This document shows, one piece after another, positions 1-11,704 of a stretch of 64,000 bases of DNA. The first letter of the stretch is position 1, and each line of letters starts with the position of its first letter. The DNA comes from Sipunculus nudus (Eukaryota > Annelida > Sipuncula > Golfingiida > Sipunculidae): positions 22,606,058 to 22,670,057 of the forward strand of contig CM049310.1 in assembly GCA_026874595.1 (NCBI GenBank), given 5' to 3'. A program made the translations under genes and the position numbers. The notes below the pieces were generated by a model that saw only the letters and a program-made list of their open reading frames with translations, did no database searches and was not told where the DNA came from.

Positions 1-63
1 GGAAACGTATGTGGAGATTCAAAGGATGACCCCCCTAAGGAGGCTGCCAACTTCAATGCTCAG
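1..63 (+). CDS. EEF1A: eEF1A penultimate visible exon (cut by window edge)
   Basis: In frame from base 1, ending ...NFNAQ at a GTATGG donor (64). 21 codons, phase 0. Confidence 0.95.
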
Positions 64-702
64 GTATGGTTAAAACTTAGTAGAGCATGTGAAAAGATGT
101 AATTATAAAGTGAAAATTACTTAAGTACTGAATTAACCTTATAGACCTTATGTTTAAGGTTCAGTTGCTGCAAGTATTTTCTCAAGACTGCCCTTGATGG
201 GTAAATGATTATTTGACTGCAGAGGTCGCTTTTTCAGGATGGAGATTTTCCAGTATTTTGGCCAGCACCAAGCTTATCTAATCTTTTTTTATCTTGTTTC
301 TCTGGAGATTTTTTGTTTCATTTGGACATATTTGTCTTGCAGGTTATCATCCTGAACCACCCCGGTGAGATCCATGCAGGCTATGCCCCTGTTGTGGATT
401 GCCATACTGCTCACATCGCATGTAAATTCGCTGAACTGAAAGAAAAGATCGACAGGCGTTCAGGAAAGAAGCTGGAAGAGAACCCCAAATGTGTGAAATC
501 TGGTGATGCTGCCATCGTGACCATGATCCCCAGCAAGCCCATGTGTGTGGAGGCTTTCAGTTCATACCCACCTCTTGGTCGTTTTGCTGTGCGTGACATG
601 AAGTGCACCGTTGCTGTCGGTGTTATCAAGGCCGTAGAGAAGTCCGATAAAGAAGGCAAGGTCACTAAAGCTGCCCAGAAGGCTCAGAAGGGCAAAAAGT
701 GA
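1..702 (+). CDS. EEF1A: Translation elongation factor 1-alpha (eEF1A), 3' part
   Basis: C-terminal 140 residues of eEF1A, the GTPase that brings aminoacyl-tRNA to the ribosome in the cytosol. Two coding exons are visible, 1-63 and 343-702. They are joined by a 279-bp intron that begins GTATGG and ends TTGCAG in phase 0. The protein reads [12 protein letters not shown], then [30 protein letters not shown] and [12 protein letters not shown], and ends in the lysine-rich AQKAQKGKK before TGA at 700-702. This is domain III of the family, starting near residue 320 of a usual length of about 460. Domains I and II lie left of the window. The exons are clearly richer in G+C than the flanks, as expected for a highly expressed gene. 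Family identity is certain; paralogue is not determined. Confidence 0.97.
343..702 (+). CDS. EEF1A: eEF1A last coding exon
   Basis: Starts after TTGCAG (ends 342) with VIILNHPG and ends at TGA 700-702. 119 codons plus stop. An upstream in-frame extension (313-342) is intron sequence. Confidence 0.96.
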   Translation, partial: VIILNHPGEIHAGYAPVVDCHTAHIACKFAELKEKIDRRSGKKLEENPKCVKSGDAAIVTMIPSKPMCVEAFSSYPPLGRFAVRDMKCTVAVGVIKAVEKSDKEGKVTKAAQKAQKGKK

Positions 703-984
703 AATGAGGTTGCAGAGCATGCTATCGCCCAGGACGCGTCAAATGACCTTACCCATAGTCTATACCATCTACACAACACCTCTGCTGAGATGACTTTGCA
801 ATTGCATTTTTGTTTTCAGTACTTTTACCCATGGACCAAATGCCAGCCATTGTGCAAGAGCTTGTATTCATCTCTTTGGTCGCTTAGGTCTAAGATACAT
901 CGCAAAGAGTTCAGAAGGAAAAGTGTACCAGCTTAGTGCCGACATCCAATCTAAAAACATAAATTATAAATAGGTTAAGAAAAA

Positions 985-990
985 AATAAA
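985..990 (+). terminator. Candidate poly(A) signal of eEF1A
   Basis: AATAAA about 283 bases past the eEF1A stop codon and the nearest such hexamer downstream. This implies a 3' UTR of roughly 300 bases. Confidence 0.5.
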
Positions 991-1198
991 GATCAAGCTT
1001 TACCGAAAATTTTTTCTGGATGTATTTTTGTGATCCTGTGTGGACTGAGCGGATAGTTGTCAAATCTGGGCTTCTCCCACTATTTATTATTGGCCATGGA
1101 TATGATTTTATTTTCCTTGTTCTTTTGAAGAAAAAGAGCGAATCAGTTCCAGATTTTTCAGGGCTTATTATTTGGGCTAAACGCTGCAATCCTTGCTT

Positions 1199-1216
1199 CC
1201 CCCCCCCCCCCCCCCC
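1199..1216. repeat. Poly-C tract
   Basis: 18 consecutive C. Similar runs lie at 1416-1439, 2401-2421, 2568-2586, 13354-13371 and 57680-57695, and a G run at 47095-47107. Confidence 0.9.
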
Positions 1217-1415
1217 ATAACGTAAACCAGAGGTAGTTTTAAAGCTTTAGATGTTTCCATGTTTGTCCCCGCCATTTACTTGTACCCCCAAGGTATAAAG
1301 GGGACTTTTGTGCATGGATATAAGTGAGTTCCACTGCTGAAATGGCCATAATGACTTGAACGAATGATAGTGCTGTCTTTCTGTGTGTTTACGAACTTGC
1401 TGGTTATTAACTCTG

Positions 1416-1439
1416 CCCCCCCCCCCCCCCCCCCCCCCC
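1416..1439. repeat. Poly-C tract
   Basis: 24 consecutive C, inside the tandem repeat downstream of eEF1A. Confidence 0.9.
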
Positions 1440-1960
1440 ACTGTATACCTTTTTCATACCCCAGGCCCTTTGAAAAGCAGACTTAGTGTGCATGGAGATG
1501 GAGTATTTGAGGATTCCACTGCTGAAGTCGCCATAATGACCTCACGAATGATAGTGCCTTGTTTCTGTATGGATGGGAACTTGAGGTAATTTTGTTCTTT
1601 CGAACAAAAAATGGCAAATCTAAAGATTTGCAGGGCTTTTCATTTGTCCTAGAAAAATGAATACGCTGATGAATAGTGTTTTTCAATGGTGTAAGAGAAT
1701 GGGCTAAACGCCGCAGTACTCCCCCAACGTAAACACGAGGCAATTTGAATTAAAGCTAAAAGGAGTTTCTATGGTCCCCCCGCCTTTTACCTATTTTATA
1801 CCCTAAGCGACTTGTGTGAATGGATAGTTTTTGAGAATTCCACCTCTGAAGTCGCCAAAATGACCATACAGGTGGTAGTGCCGTCAATCTGCTTGCCACC
1901 CAAATGTAAACACGGGCAAATCAAAGCGTTAAATGTATTTCCATTTACGCGTATATGCGT

Positions 1961-4900
1961 GAACTGGCAGACTTTTACATTTGTACAGTGGATCGAGGAA
2001 GCCTTCCACGAAAAGTGACTTCATTATTCCCAGAGTGCACGCATATATACTGACGGACACATGGAAATGCCCCAGTTACAAAATCATTTGAGAAATTTTT
2101 CATGGAAACCCCCCTTTAGTGTGCGATTGTTAGTATTATACTCGTGCAGAGCTTCCATATATATGGCTAGGGACCCCTATATAAAAGTGGTAAATTATAG
2201 AAATGTGAAGGAATGCATCTTTTTATGACTATTTAATTACACGATCTTGAATATTTCCCATAGTAATTTCTTGAAAATTTGACCCATTTTCCATAAATGG
2301 GTGCAAGCATACGGATAGAACTAAACTTATGAATCATACTGAATGTACCTACTTTTACACTGACACTATTGTTAATAAGAAATCCTTGCAAGTGGATAAT
2401 CCCCCCCCCCCCCCCCCCCCCAATCCCCCTGTTCTAAAAGGGGTGTAAGTAACATGTCTGAAGTCTTAAGTAATCTGAACACCAGTAGCAGGGGAGGATC
2501 CAGGATTTTAAAATAAAGGGTCATAAGTCCTCTGGTTCGGAGTGGGGTGGGAGGGGGGCACTCTCTTCCCCCCCCCCCCCCCCCCCACTCCCAATAAAAA
2601 AACTGATAACGCCTTTATTACGACAGCACCTGGCACGGAGCTTCAGTTGCTGATGATTTCGCATTAGGTGTGGTAGTTTCATGGTGCTGGACTAAGGTTA
2701 TTAAACAACGCATGTTTACAATTATATATCCCCGCTTTTATACTTGCTTTGGTTGGATATTTAGGTTTCATGCCAACATTAACAAAATTACAGCAGTCTA
2801 CATGAATACCTTTGGATCCTAATTTAACAATTTTCGGTGTTCATAAGTGTCGCTTACCCATCTTACAAGCGAGCTCCAAACATCAATGAATGTCCCGACA
2901 ATGCGAGATTCTTTGAATGAAAATCGTCATGATGATATGGATCCGTGCAAAAATGGCCGAATTAAAAGAAAATGTTAATGAAAACCCTCTTCAAAATTTC
3001 ACAACTGTCCGTTATATAGCTATTTGCGCAAAATTGCCAACAGACAAACGAATTTTTGGTAAAACATACCCCGCCACTTCGTGGAGGTATAAAGTTCCTT
3101 ATGAAAAGTTATGTCGAAATGGGTTTACCTCCTAGTTTTTCTGAAGAGGCTTAAACCCAGTGGAAGTTATAAGAGAGTCACTTATTGTCAATAAATTTAC
3201 GGACATCTCGATCCTGTTGCTGGTGTGAGGTGCAGGCGAGATGCGTATTTTGCCATCGTCAGTCCTTCCATCCGTGCGTCCGCGAGATGACGCAAACAAT
3301 GACTTTAAGCACCTTGAAAGACTTCTTTGCGCGTAAACTTATCTCGGTATATATTTTCTTTTAGGTTCATAATATTTCATAACATCTTTCAGAAAATTTG
3401 AATACTAAGATTCAACAGATTTTAAACCAGTATTTGCTAGTTGCTTGGCGATCGATCGCAAATGATATTTAAAATTAGGTGCGTGCACCTAGGCATGATG
3501 CATTAATACGGTATATCAAGGAACTGTCTTCTCTTATTAACAGTACTATTAGTCATGGCAGACACAGCTGCCGGTGGTGCAAATATGTGTTTTTCTGTTT
3601 TCTTTATTTACTTTCTCTCCTCCATTTCTTCCCAGGGAAGAAATACAGTCACAACATCCAGGTTATTTCTGTTCTATGATATTTCGGCCTTTCACATCAT
3701 CCCAAAACAGGAATTTTTTTAACAAACTAATATGTAAAGGATGTGCAAGAACATCTATTGGTGTCTGAGAAAGAAACCGGGGTGTGGTAGTAGGGCTTGG
3801 TGGGGACTGTGGGTAGTCTTTAGTTGAACAATTAATATGAACACAGTCCAAGAGGTGGAATGTGGTTTATATATTTTGCACAGTCTCCAGTTGAGTAATA
3901 AAGCCCTTTTCAAGTCATCTAAACTAGAGTATATACACTTTAGTGGTGTTTTGTACAGTACAGTAAGCCTTAGTAATTATACTTTAAATCAAATTAAATA
4001 ATCACTTCAGTTTTATTTGGTTAAGCAGAAGCAAACATTTTGGGAATTTATATTGACTGTTGGGAAGACTGCATGCTTACTTTTTTTGTCCAGTAATGAG
4101 CAGATCTGATCTATCTATACAAACACTGAGGCCTCCCCAAATGTCTGCTCCCAAAATATCTAAACTTCATTCTCCCGAAACATCAACTATAGAAAATGGG
4201 TCGAATCCCAAAATGCCTTAAGGCTCTATTACTAATCTATTAGTTATTATTTTTATTCTCAATGATCAAATTTAAGGATCAAAGGTTATTTCCACTTCAG
4301 CCTTCTTTAACAAAGACTTGTTCTATTATTTAGCATTGTGAACATGTTGGAATCCATTCAGCTATGAATGATTATCAGACTTTAAGGTAACAAGTAGCTT
4401 AATTTATTAATTATTGGTACCAGCTGGTCAATGAATAATTTTATGTTTAGCATATATACCCAGAAATTTTAGGAATGTGGGAAAGAACTGATTATCACTC
4501 TGTTAATGGTAGATCATATCCAGTTCTATTTATTTAATTAAATTGGATAAAAATTTTAGTCTTATTCAATGTATAAATAAAAAATAACAATGTGTAAATA
4601 ATGATTATTTGTAATATACATTATTTAGTTATTCTCTGTTAAGTATGTGTATATGTTTTATAAAAGTTTTTTGAAAATGTTAACAGTTACTTCCCTAGCC
4701 TCCTTTTCTTCCAAGAAAGTTCCCTAACCTACTTGTCTTCCCGGAAACTTCCCTAACTTCCCTGGGAAGGGAAGAAATACTAACTTCCCGGAAGAATGCC
4801 AACCGGGTTTTCTGTTACCGGAAAGTCACTTTAAATCTCCAAATGAGGACAGTATCTAAATTTCGTATCATGGATTATTCTTTATCATTTCATAGTGAAA

Positions 4901-5149
4901 GGTAATTAAAAAAAAATGATCATTTTGAATTATATTTTCAAATTGCTTTTCGTAAATTTGTAAGTTCATGTGTTAGGATACATTTTCTTTTATGTGCGCC
5001 ACTATCGCATGTGTCATCTGCGGGGGCTATGAGCACGAAATTTACGGACATTGATAATTTAACTGGCGTGAGCTACAGGTGGTGCCACGTATTTGACCTG
5101 AGTCAAAATGATATCTTTTCCACCTCTGCCTATGCTGTCAGCTAGGTTC
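1961..5149. other. Intergenic, no gene recognised
   Basis: AT-rich sequence with two poly-C tracts. At 3265-3290 there is a short remnant of a GTCC/CATCC-type repeat head. At 4690-4800 there is a small cluster of CTTCCCTAAC-like direct repeats with an inverted GGGAAG partner. Short open frames here lack any recognisable domain. Confidence 0.6.
2401..2421. repeat. Poly-C tract
   Basis: 21 consecutive C; another run of 19 C follows at 2568-2586. Confidence 0.9.
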
Positions 5150-5569
5150 GGCCGCCACATACGTATCATGAGCTTCAGGTGACATGGGAACTGGTACCTA
5201 TAACAACGACTGGTGGCAACTCCTACAGTTGTTACCGCGTTGTCTGTATCAATGTCTTTTCACATGTCTCAGGATTGGTTTTGATGTATCGGCCTGAAAT
5301 TGTTCATTGAACTCGTACACCACACTTTGTGGAGCCATCTACATTCATTTCGCGAGGTGGCCATCCGTGTTCCGATAAATACACACTCACAGGAGAGGTT
5401 AACATGTCAAACTTAAATTTCACAGGATCATCTATCTAGGATATATTAATGGCGCTACATATAATCTCATTTACGTAGAATACATACATGCACATCTATG
5501 GAGTTGTTTGACGTTTTGGTTTGAACTTTTGCATGTCAATAGATCTTGGGTAGTTTTTCTTTCCAATAA

Positions 5570-5639
<70 letters not shown>

Positions 5640-6200
5640 CTTTATTTCATACAAAAAATGGTGGCGCCACCTGCAACCATTTTTGCACAGCGTCCTTTGT
5701 CTGCCTTTGGTTAAGATCACTCATATCTCTGCAGTTGCTAGACTTATGCATCTGAAATTTTACATGCGTATACATCCTGAATAACTTTCGTGATTTTAAG
5801 GAAGATGGCACCACCTACATTCACGTTCACGCTGCAGACATCCATGCTAATATTTTGCATTAGTATAGATCATATAGCTCTACAGCTTATACACATTTTG
5901 GGGCCTAACTATTAATCACTTTTGCATGGTATCCATCTGTTCATCTGCCTAATGAAAAATCACTCATATTTCAACAGTGGATGGACTTATCAACCTGAAA
6001 TTTGAATAGGTATACATCTTGGATAGCTTTCTCTTTCAAATAACAGATGGCGCCACCTACAATTTTGTTAACGTGGCATACATCTATGCTAATATGCAAC
6101 ACATCTCACTCTGTTTCCCTGTGCCACTCAATTCATGTCTCACTTCACCCTTCAAACTCGGCGGATACACGTAGTCGCTCGTCGACTACCCGTATTCTAT
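5150..6200 (+). mobile_element. Helitron-like non-autonomous element with tandem core, 3' end at 6200
   Basis: Diverged units of roughly 150-240 bp, each carrying GTGGCGCCACCT or a variant (5660, 5804, 6047) and a block like GAAATTTTGCATGTGTATAC. The 3' end is GGCGGATACAC followed by a perfect 7-bp hairpin, GTAGTCG (6171-6177) and CGACTAC (6183-6189). After ten more bases comes CTAT (6197-6200) and then T. Hairpin plus a CTRR-like end before T is the signature of Helitron 3' termini; here the last base is changed. Tandem cores inside Helitron-like elements are known in bivalves (the pearl type). The 5' limit is approximate. A (TA)n tract sits inside. Confidence 0.6.
5574..5638. repeat. (TA)n microsatellite
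   Basis: About 65 bases of perfect alternating AT inside the left Helitron-like element. The 74-residue minus-strand reading frame over it is an artefact. Confidence 0.95.
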
Positions 6201-8081
6201 TTTGTGCTTGTACTTTGGTCAAACATATCTAGTTCATGTACTTGCATTGTACATTTACATGCCACACATGTACTTGAAAAGTAATTAAGTACTTTTCAAA
6301 TAATGGTCAAGCATTATTTCATGAAAGCATTATACCTGATGTATATCCCATTAGGCCTGTAGGCCTTGTTATGATTTACCTCCATGCACATATTTCAGGA
6401 TAGGTTTGACGCATCGGCCTGTAATATAGTATACATAATGCCCATAAATCTTTGATACCTTAAACTCATACACAACCTACAATCGCTTTCTGTATAGCGG
6501 CCATCCATATTTTTTTTTCAAAGTGCACATATTTCAGGAGTGGATGGCTGCATCAGCCTGAAATTCTGCACGTTCATTCGTCTTGGGTAGGTTTCGTGTA
6601 CCGAGACTGGAGGCGCCACCATCAATCACGTTTGTAGAATATCAGCCTGAAATTTTGCATTCCCATGGATTTTGGATTGCTTTCTCATGCATAAGATAGG
6701 TGGCGCCACATACAATCATGTATTCATACAATACATTTATGCATTTTCTTTTTGGTGGTTTCACGTAGCGGTCTGAAATCTTGCATTTCGATAGATTTAG
6801 GATGGCATTATCCTGCACATGACTGGTTTTGCCACCTTTATAACTGGGCATCTCCACAAATTTGGTTGACTGTATGTCACGTCAGGAGAGATTCCATGTC
6901 TCGCTTTATCCATGTCTCTGTGATTCTTCGGATCCCTGTTCTTTATTGCGTCCGTCCGTACGGTTCAGGTTACTTTTGCATCTCTGATGTTAGGACCCTA
7001 GCTAACATCAGGAGACATTCCATGCCTCTCAGCGGACTATGTATGCCGCACTACAGCTGAAATTGTATGTTCAGTGTATTAATTGTAAAGGTAAGGGTAA
7101 AGGTAAGGGTTTGTAGTCTGATATTACCGATGTCAGTCTTATCCGACTTTACAATTTGCATTACTGGTTTTTTCGGGCCTGTTCATTCCTGTCAGCCATA
7201 TAAGGGGCTAGATGGTTATTCGTTCAACATATATGCGTGCCGCCCATGACCAGTACCCATTCATTCCTGGTTCGAGAGAACGCAATGTTAAAGACATTGG
7301 CTAGGAGTCTTTGCGCAGACGGCGGTAAGAACATGACGCGAACCCACATCCTTGCGGTCACATTTCCAGTGCCCAATCCACTGCAAAAAAAACTGCACCA
7401 CACTCCACTATATCAGCAAATGTTACCCGATAACATTCAGGGTTTTAAATTAGAGTGAATGTAAAACTTTTGGGTATTTTGTCTAGAAAGACATATAAAA
7501 TTGCAACTCTCAGGGTGATGCTTAGCGGGGAAAAAAACTATTAGGCTTGGCATGTTCAAACCTATTCTTTGTAGGTATCATCAATTTACTTACTTTATAC
7601 GGCAAGTAAAATTTAAGGCAGTTGTTATAAATAGGTCCGGAACCAGGATATCTATCGTAGAGGCCGTACATGCAACTCTGGTACTTGCATTATATATGTA
7701 TACGCGCAGTGAAACAGCAACTCGCATCATCAACGACTAATTTTCAGGCACTGACTAGATGACGGACCTCATTTACTTCCTAATTGCCAAAGAATTTTCA
7801 GTGAACGTGGCATAAGCCAAAAGCAGATTTTTATTTACTCTGACACAAGCAAGTGTATCGTATACTCACAGATACATTTTCAAATACATAACATATACGC
7901 CCATTATTAGTTGGGGTTCCAGAGGAACTTCATATTGCAAGGATGTATTTTTAAATGGAAATTATAATTGCCCCTTATTTATATGAAATTTATTGTTTTT
8001 GAATTGCTTAATAAATTTCCATTTACATCATGGCTTTACCATAAATTGCACAGCATATTGAGCAAGTATTATTATATTTAA
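6201..8081. other. Spacer between two convergent Helitron-like elements
   Basis: At 6390-6860 it holds further diverged + strand units of the same tandem core (GGCGCCACC at 6611, 6700). At 6984-7011 there is a perfect 10-bp hairpin (CTGATGTTAG, 8-base loop, CTAACATCAG). At 7086-7111 there is a short AAGGGT/AAGGTA run. The rest (7120-8080) shows no gene or repeat I can name. Confidence 0.55.
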
Positions 8082-8900
8082 CTAGAATACGGTTAGTCGA
8101 CAAGCGACTACTTGTATCCGCCGAAATCAGAGTGGGACGGATGAAGTGAGGCATGCATTGAGTGGCACGGGGAAATAAAGTGAAATGTGTTGCATATTAG
8201 CATGGGTGTGTGCCACATAAACATGATTGTAGGTGGTGCCACCTGTTATTTGAAAGAGAAAGCTATCCAAGATGTATACCCAGATGCAAAATTTTAGGTG
8301 GATATGTCAAACCACTGCTGAGATATGAGTGATTTTTATCCTAGAAAGATGAACAGATGGACACCATGCAAAAATGGTTGTTAGTTGGGACACCAAATTT
8401 GTATAAGCTGTTGTGCAATGTAAGGTCTTTACTAATGCAAAATTTCAGGCCTATACGTAAAACCAGTCCTTTGATATCAGTGTGGATGTCTGCATCATAA
8501 ACGTGAGTGTAGATGGCGCCACCTGTCACAAAATCGAGAAAGCTATCCAAGATGTATACATATGCAACCAGTGTTGTGTATAATAAAGAGCTATGTGAGA
8601 TCTATACACATGCAAAACTTCAGCCGATACGTCAAAACATGCAGTCCTGAGATATTAGCATGGATGTCTGCAGCGTGAACGTGAATGTAGGTGGTGCCAC
8701 CCGTCATAAAATCACGGAAGCTATTCAGGATTTATACGCATGTAAAATTTAGATGGATAAGTCCACATACTGCAGAGTTATGAGTGATTTTAACCCAAGG
8801 CAGACGAACAGATGGACGCTATGCAAAAACGGTTGCAGGTGGCGCCACCATTTTTTATATGATATAAAGTTATCCAAAAGCTACACTGGTGCAAAATTTC
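8082..8900 (-). mobile_element. Helitron-like non-autonomous element, inverted partner, 3' end at 8082
   Basis: This is the reverse complement of most of 5640-6200, with the same landmarks in the same order. Cores of GGTGGTGCCACC or GGTGGCGCCACC type lie near 8233, 8514, 8693 and 8838. On the minus strand it ends with GGCGGATACAAGTAGTCG, a 5-base loop, CGACTAA, CCGTATT and CTAG (8085-8082), then T. CTAG after a subterminal hairpin and before T matches the canonical Helitron 3' end. The 5' limit near 8900 is approximate. Confidence 0.65.
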
Positions 8901-10729
8901 AGTCTGATCGGTCAAACAAGTCCGAAGATATGTTATGTGTGAACACAGACGGCACAGATGGACGCTGTGCTAAATGGAAAGATCAGAGGTCAACCCAAAA
9001 AGAAAGTGCAGCAGTTCACATGTGACCCGATCATAACTCTAAGTTTCATAAAACCCTCCAGTGGTTATATACGGAGGAGTTCTCCGGAAACCTAAGCGGC
9101 GGCGGCGGTGGGCTGAAAATATATTATCCGCAAATCTCTGTTTTGGCGGATACAGTTGTAGTTTGCGGTCTTCATAAGACAATGATTTGATGTTCCACAT
9201 ATTTATTGACTATTAAGGGGTAAAGCCCTTAAAACCAGCTATTCACGTCAGAAACCTACATTGTTTGTGGAATTAAAGTGACTTCTGGTTTACTTATAGG
9301 CCGGCCTACTCTGCAGGGTCATATTGATGGAATTTTAGTAAAATCTGTTTACAAATAACAGTTCTGTGACGGGATTATGAGTTTATATCTATCTACAAGA
9401 TGTTTGTAAACACAATTCAGCTGCTAATGCTGACAAACGAAACAAGTAGAAATTGAAAAGTCACTAGTTGTTAGTTGTAAGAATATATGAAGCAACACAG
9501 CCTTTTTTATTGAAAAAAGTTAAAATTCGGGTGTTTGGCTTATTTCTATAATAGGCCCGAAGGATTATCTCTATATTACAGACGTCAGATAACGAAATAG
9601 ACACATTTAAACTTAGTATTCAATTGTATAACTGACTTATTACCCACTACCAAGATATATAAAGCGTGAAAAAGAAGCGGATGATATTTTAATGCCACGA
9701 AGTTAAGTATACTGAAAACATATAGCGCCTAGTCCCCTTTTATGTTAAGACTGTGATGTTGGAAAATATTCAAGTCATATATATTCCGTATATATATTGC
9801 CGTTAATGGTCACCTACATATTTTCAGAGGAATTTTTTAATATATAATTACATGTAATCACATTAAGCTGAAGAAATTCAGCTTGTCAAAGCTTACGGCC
9901 GAAACCGCATACGTTAATTATAATGAAAATTAAGTATAAAGCGTTGTACATACAATGCCGGTGGTCATGCAGTAAATATATGTAAACTTTGATGAGATCA
10001 TCCTGACAAGCATATATAAGTTTACCTGACTACCCATGCATTTGTTTTCTTACAGAATAATATTTAGGTTTGCGTTGAAATAACAAAAAATACGCCAAAA
10101 TTAACTGACAAATGTAATGAAAAATTAAAAAACTTCTACCGATGCGCTGGATAGAATTAACAGGCTAAGTAAATGTCGATCAGAAGACTAATTTAGCTTA
10201 AGAAGTTTATTGGGATGTTGGTTAACTTAATTACTTTTTTTACCGGTAAGGCTTATGTATAAGCTTAAACCAATTAATAAATTTCATTTTTCATGTAACC
10301 ATTTTTCAGTCTAGCTATATTTAGAATTAGTCTAGGCTATGTTTAAATTTATTTATATCAGGGAAGTCTTTGAATGAGTTAATAGCAGGGTTAAAAATAA
10401 TCAGGGCTGCTGTGGTATCCGTGTAACTTTCCACAATTTCACAATTTTAGTGTATCCCCCGAAGAGTATACTAAAAGAGGGAAGACGCGGAAGATTGAAC
10501 CTAAGGTCAGAGCGACAATGGCAAACAGGGGACTCTCCGTGTTAAAATTTGCACGGTTATCACGCAGTGATTTCAGGTTTGGGTTACCATTTATTAAAAT
10601 TGTCACAAAATACTTTCGTCCGAACCCAGAAGGGTTTTGTCATATAAGTTGTAATCGATTATAACGGCTAGATTTATGTAAAGTACTGCCACCCTCCATA
10701 ATATTCATCTATTATCGCCCATTGGCAGG
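8901..10729. other. Intergenic, no gene recognised
   Basis: At 8900-8970 there are further diverged remnants of the Helitron-like core. A (GGC)n-like stretch lies near 9097. Beyond that it is AT-rich sequence with no supported gene or repeat. Confidence 0.6.
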
Positions 10730-10749
10730 CATGCCGTTACGGCCGAGGC

Positions 10750-10774
10750 TATCGGCACGACCGTCGTGCCGATA
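10750..10774. repeat. Perfect 12-bp hairpin in the left arm
   Basis: TATCGGCACGAC, one C, then GTCGTGCCGATA. It lies within the left terminal inverted repeat of the 10.74-kb element; the right arm has a degenerate version. Confidence 0.8.
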
Positions 10775-10926
10775 AGAACAACAATCCGCACGACAGCCTC
10801 TCATATTATAATATAAAACCTAACCACTTCTAACAATATGGCTGGTAACAGACACCTCAGCACAACAGAACTATTTAAAAGTTATATATGCTGGGTTATT
10901 TACGTAAACTTAATACTAACATAAAG

Positions 10927-11406
10927 AGGGTCCGCCGAAACACCCAAAACACTGGTGTTTTGGGTACGTGTGACGAGACACCACGAAACACCATTTTAAA
11001 TTCGAATTTGAAGCAAAACACTGGCATCGGTTCATAAATTATCATCTGTTGCATATGTCAATGCAGAATTGTGCCACTGTTCTGTAAAATAAAAGAAAGC
11101 AATAGTGTTTTGTACAACTGACAAGTGCTCTGCTTGTTTGCGACTTGCATCACTAGGGGGCAGCGTCATAGCTGGCATAAACGGCTGCCGTGTCCGCCGT
11201 TGAACCGACCACGGCACAAAACACTCATTTTTATCTTTATTTCATAAATTTTTGAACACAATTAAAATTGAAGAGATATATTCATCAGATGATTATTTAT
11301 CAATTGGTGTTACGTTTTGGGTTCAGGTTTGAACTTAAGTGGGTGTTTCCCGGTGTTTCGTCACAGATACCCAAAACACCGGTGTTTTGGGTGTTTAGGG
11401 GGACCG
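10927..11406. mobile_element. Nested 480-bp MITE with 7-bp target duplication
   Basis: The ends are inverted repeats of about 60 bp. The left AGGGTCCGCCGAAACACCCA... matches the reverse complement of the right end, with a conserved AACACCCAAAACAC and a following TGACGA/CACC block. CATAAAG is duplicated at 10920-10926 and 11407-11413. Each TIR itself contains a near-perfect 24-bp palindrome (10942-10965 and 11369-11392). No transposase is encoded. The superfamily is not clear from the ends; a 7-8 bp duplication would suit hAT- or P-like elements. Confidence 0.65.
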
Positions 11407-11704
11407 CATAAAGTTAAAAGTTAGACACAATCAGTGCACTTGAAAAGCCTTGACCGGGCCTATTACACGAATATTCCTTGGCCAGCTGTCATAGTAAGTT
11501 TCTTCTTGGTATGTTTATTTCTGTTAATGAGTTTGTTTTGTTTTAATTTCCCAAAAATTATAATTCCTCTGATACTTGAAGTAATTATTATATGAAAATT
11601 TAAAATATATTTAGTGTACAGTATATGGGAACACATGGCTGTTGTGCGGATAAGAAAGCTAACCCACACAACTGTCGTGCGGATAGACACTACCATGCCG
11701 TTAC

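Larger units (their letters stand above)
1060..1960. repeat. Diverged tandem repeat downstream of eEF1A
   Basis: A core reading TTCCACTGCTGAAGTCGCCA (with variants), followed by ATAATGACC and GAATGATAGTGCC, occurs near 1328, 1516 and 1840. A second block, GGGCTAAACGCCGCAGT-like, occurs at 1174 and 1702. A third, ending GCAGGGCTT, occurs near 1160 and 1640. CGTAAAC with a poly-C run precedes several copies. Order is kept but spacing varies, so these are old, unequal tandem copies. No coding potential is conserved across copies. Confidence 0.7.
10730..11704. mobile_element. Inverted-repeat DNA element with 11-bp target duplication (MULE-like MITE)
   Basis: CATGCCGTTAC occurs in direct orientation at 10730-10740 and 11694-11704 and flanks a 953-bp element (10741-11693). 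The element ends are imperfect inverted repeats of about 55 bp. The left CTATCGGCACGACC... aligns, without gaps over about 48 bases, with the reverse complement of the right CTATCCGCACGACA.... An 11-bp direct repeat of this kind is within the 9-11 bp range typical of Mutator-like elements. No transposase frame is present. A second element is nested inside (10927-11406). Confidence 0.6.

Noticed and set aside
1247-1743. Minus-strand frames with Gln-Gln-Trp-Asn motifs
   Set aside because: Translations of the diverged tandem repeat; frames are not shared between copies and include poly-C as poly-Gly.
5496-5720. 74-codon minus-strand frame with a Tyr-Ile repeat
   Set aside because: Translation of the TA microsatellite.
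7081-7111. Telomere-like AAGGGT run
   Set aside because: Alternates AAGGTA and AAGGGT over only ~30 bases; not a TTAGGG array.
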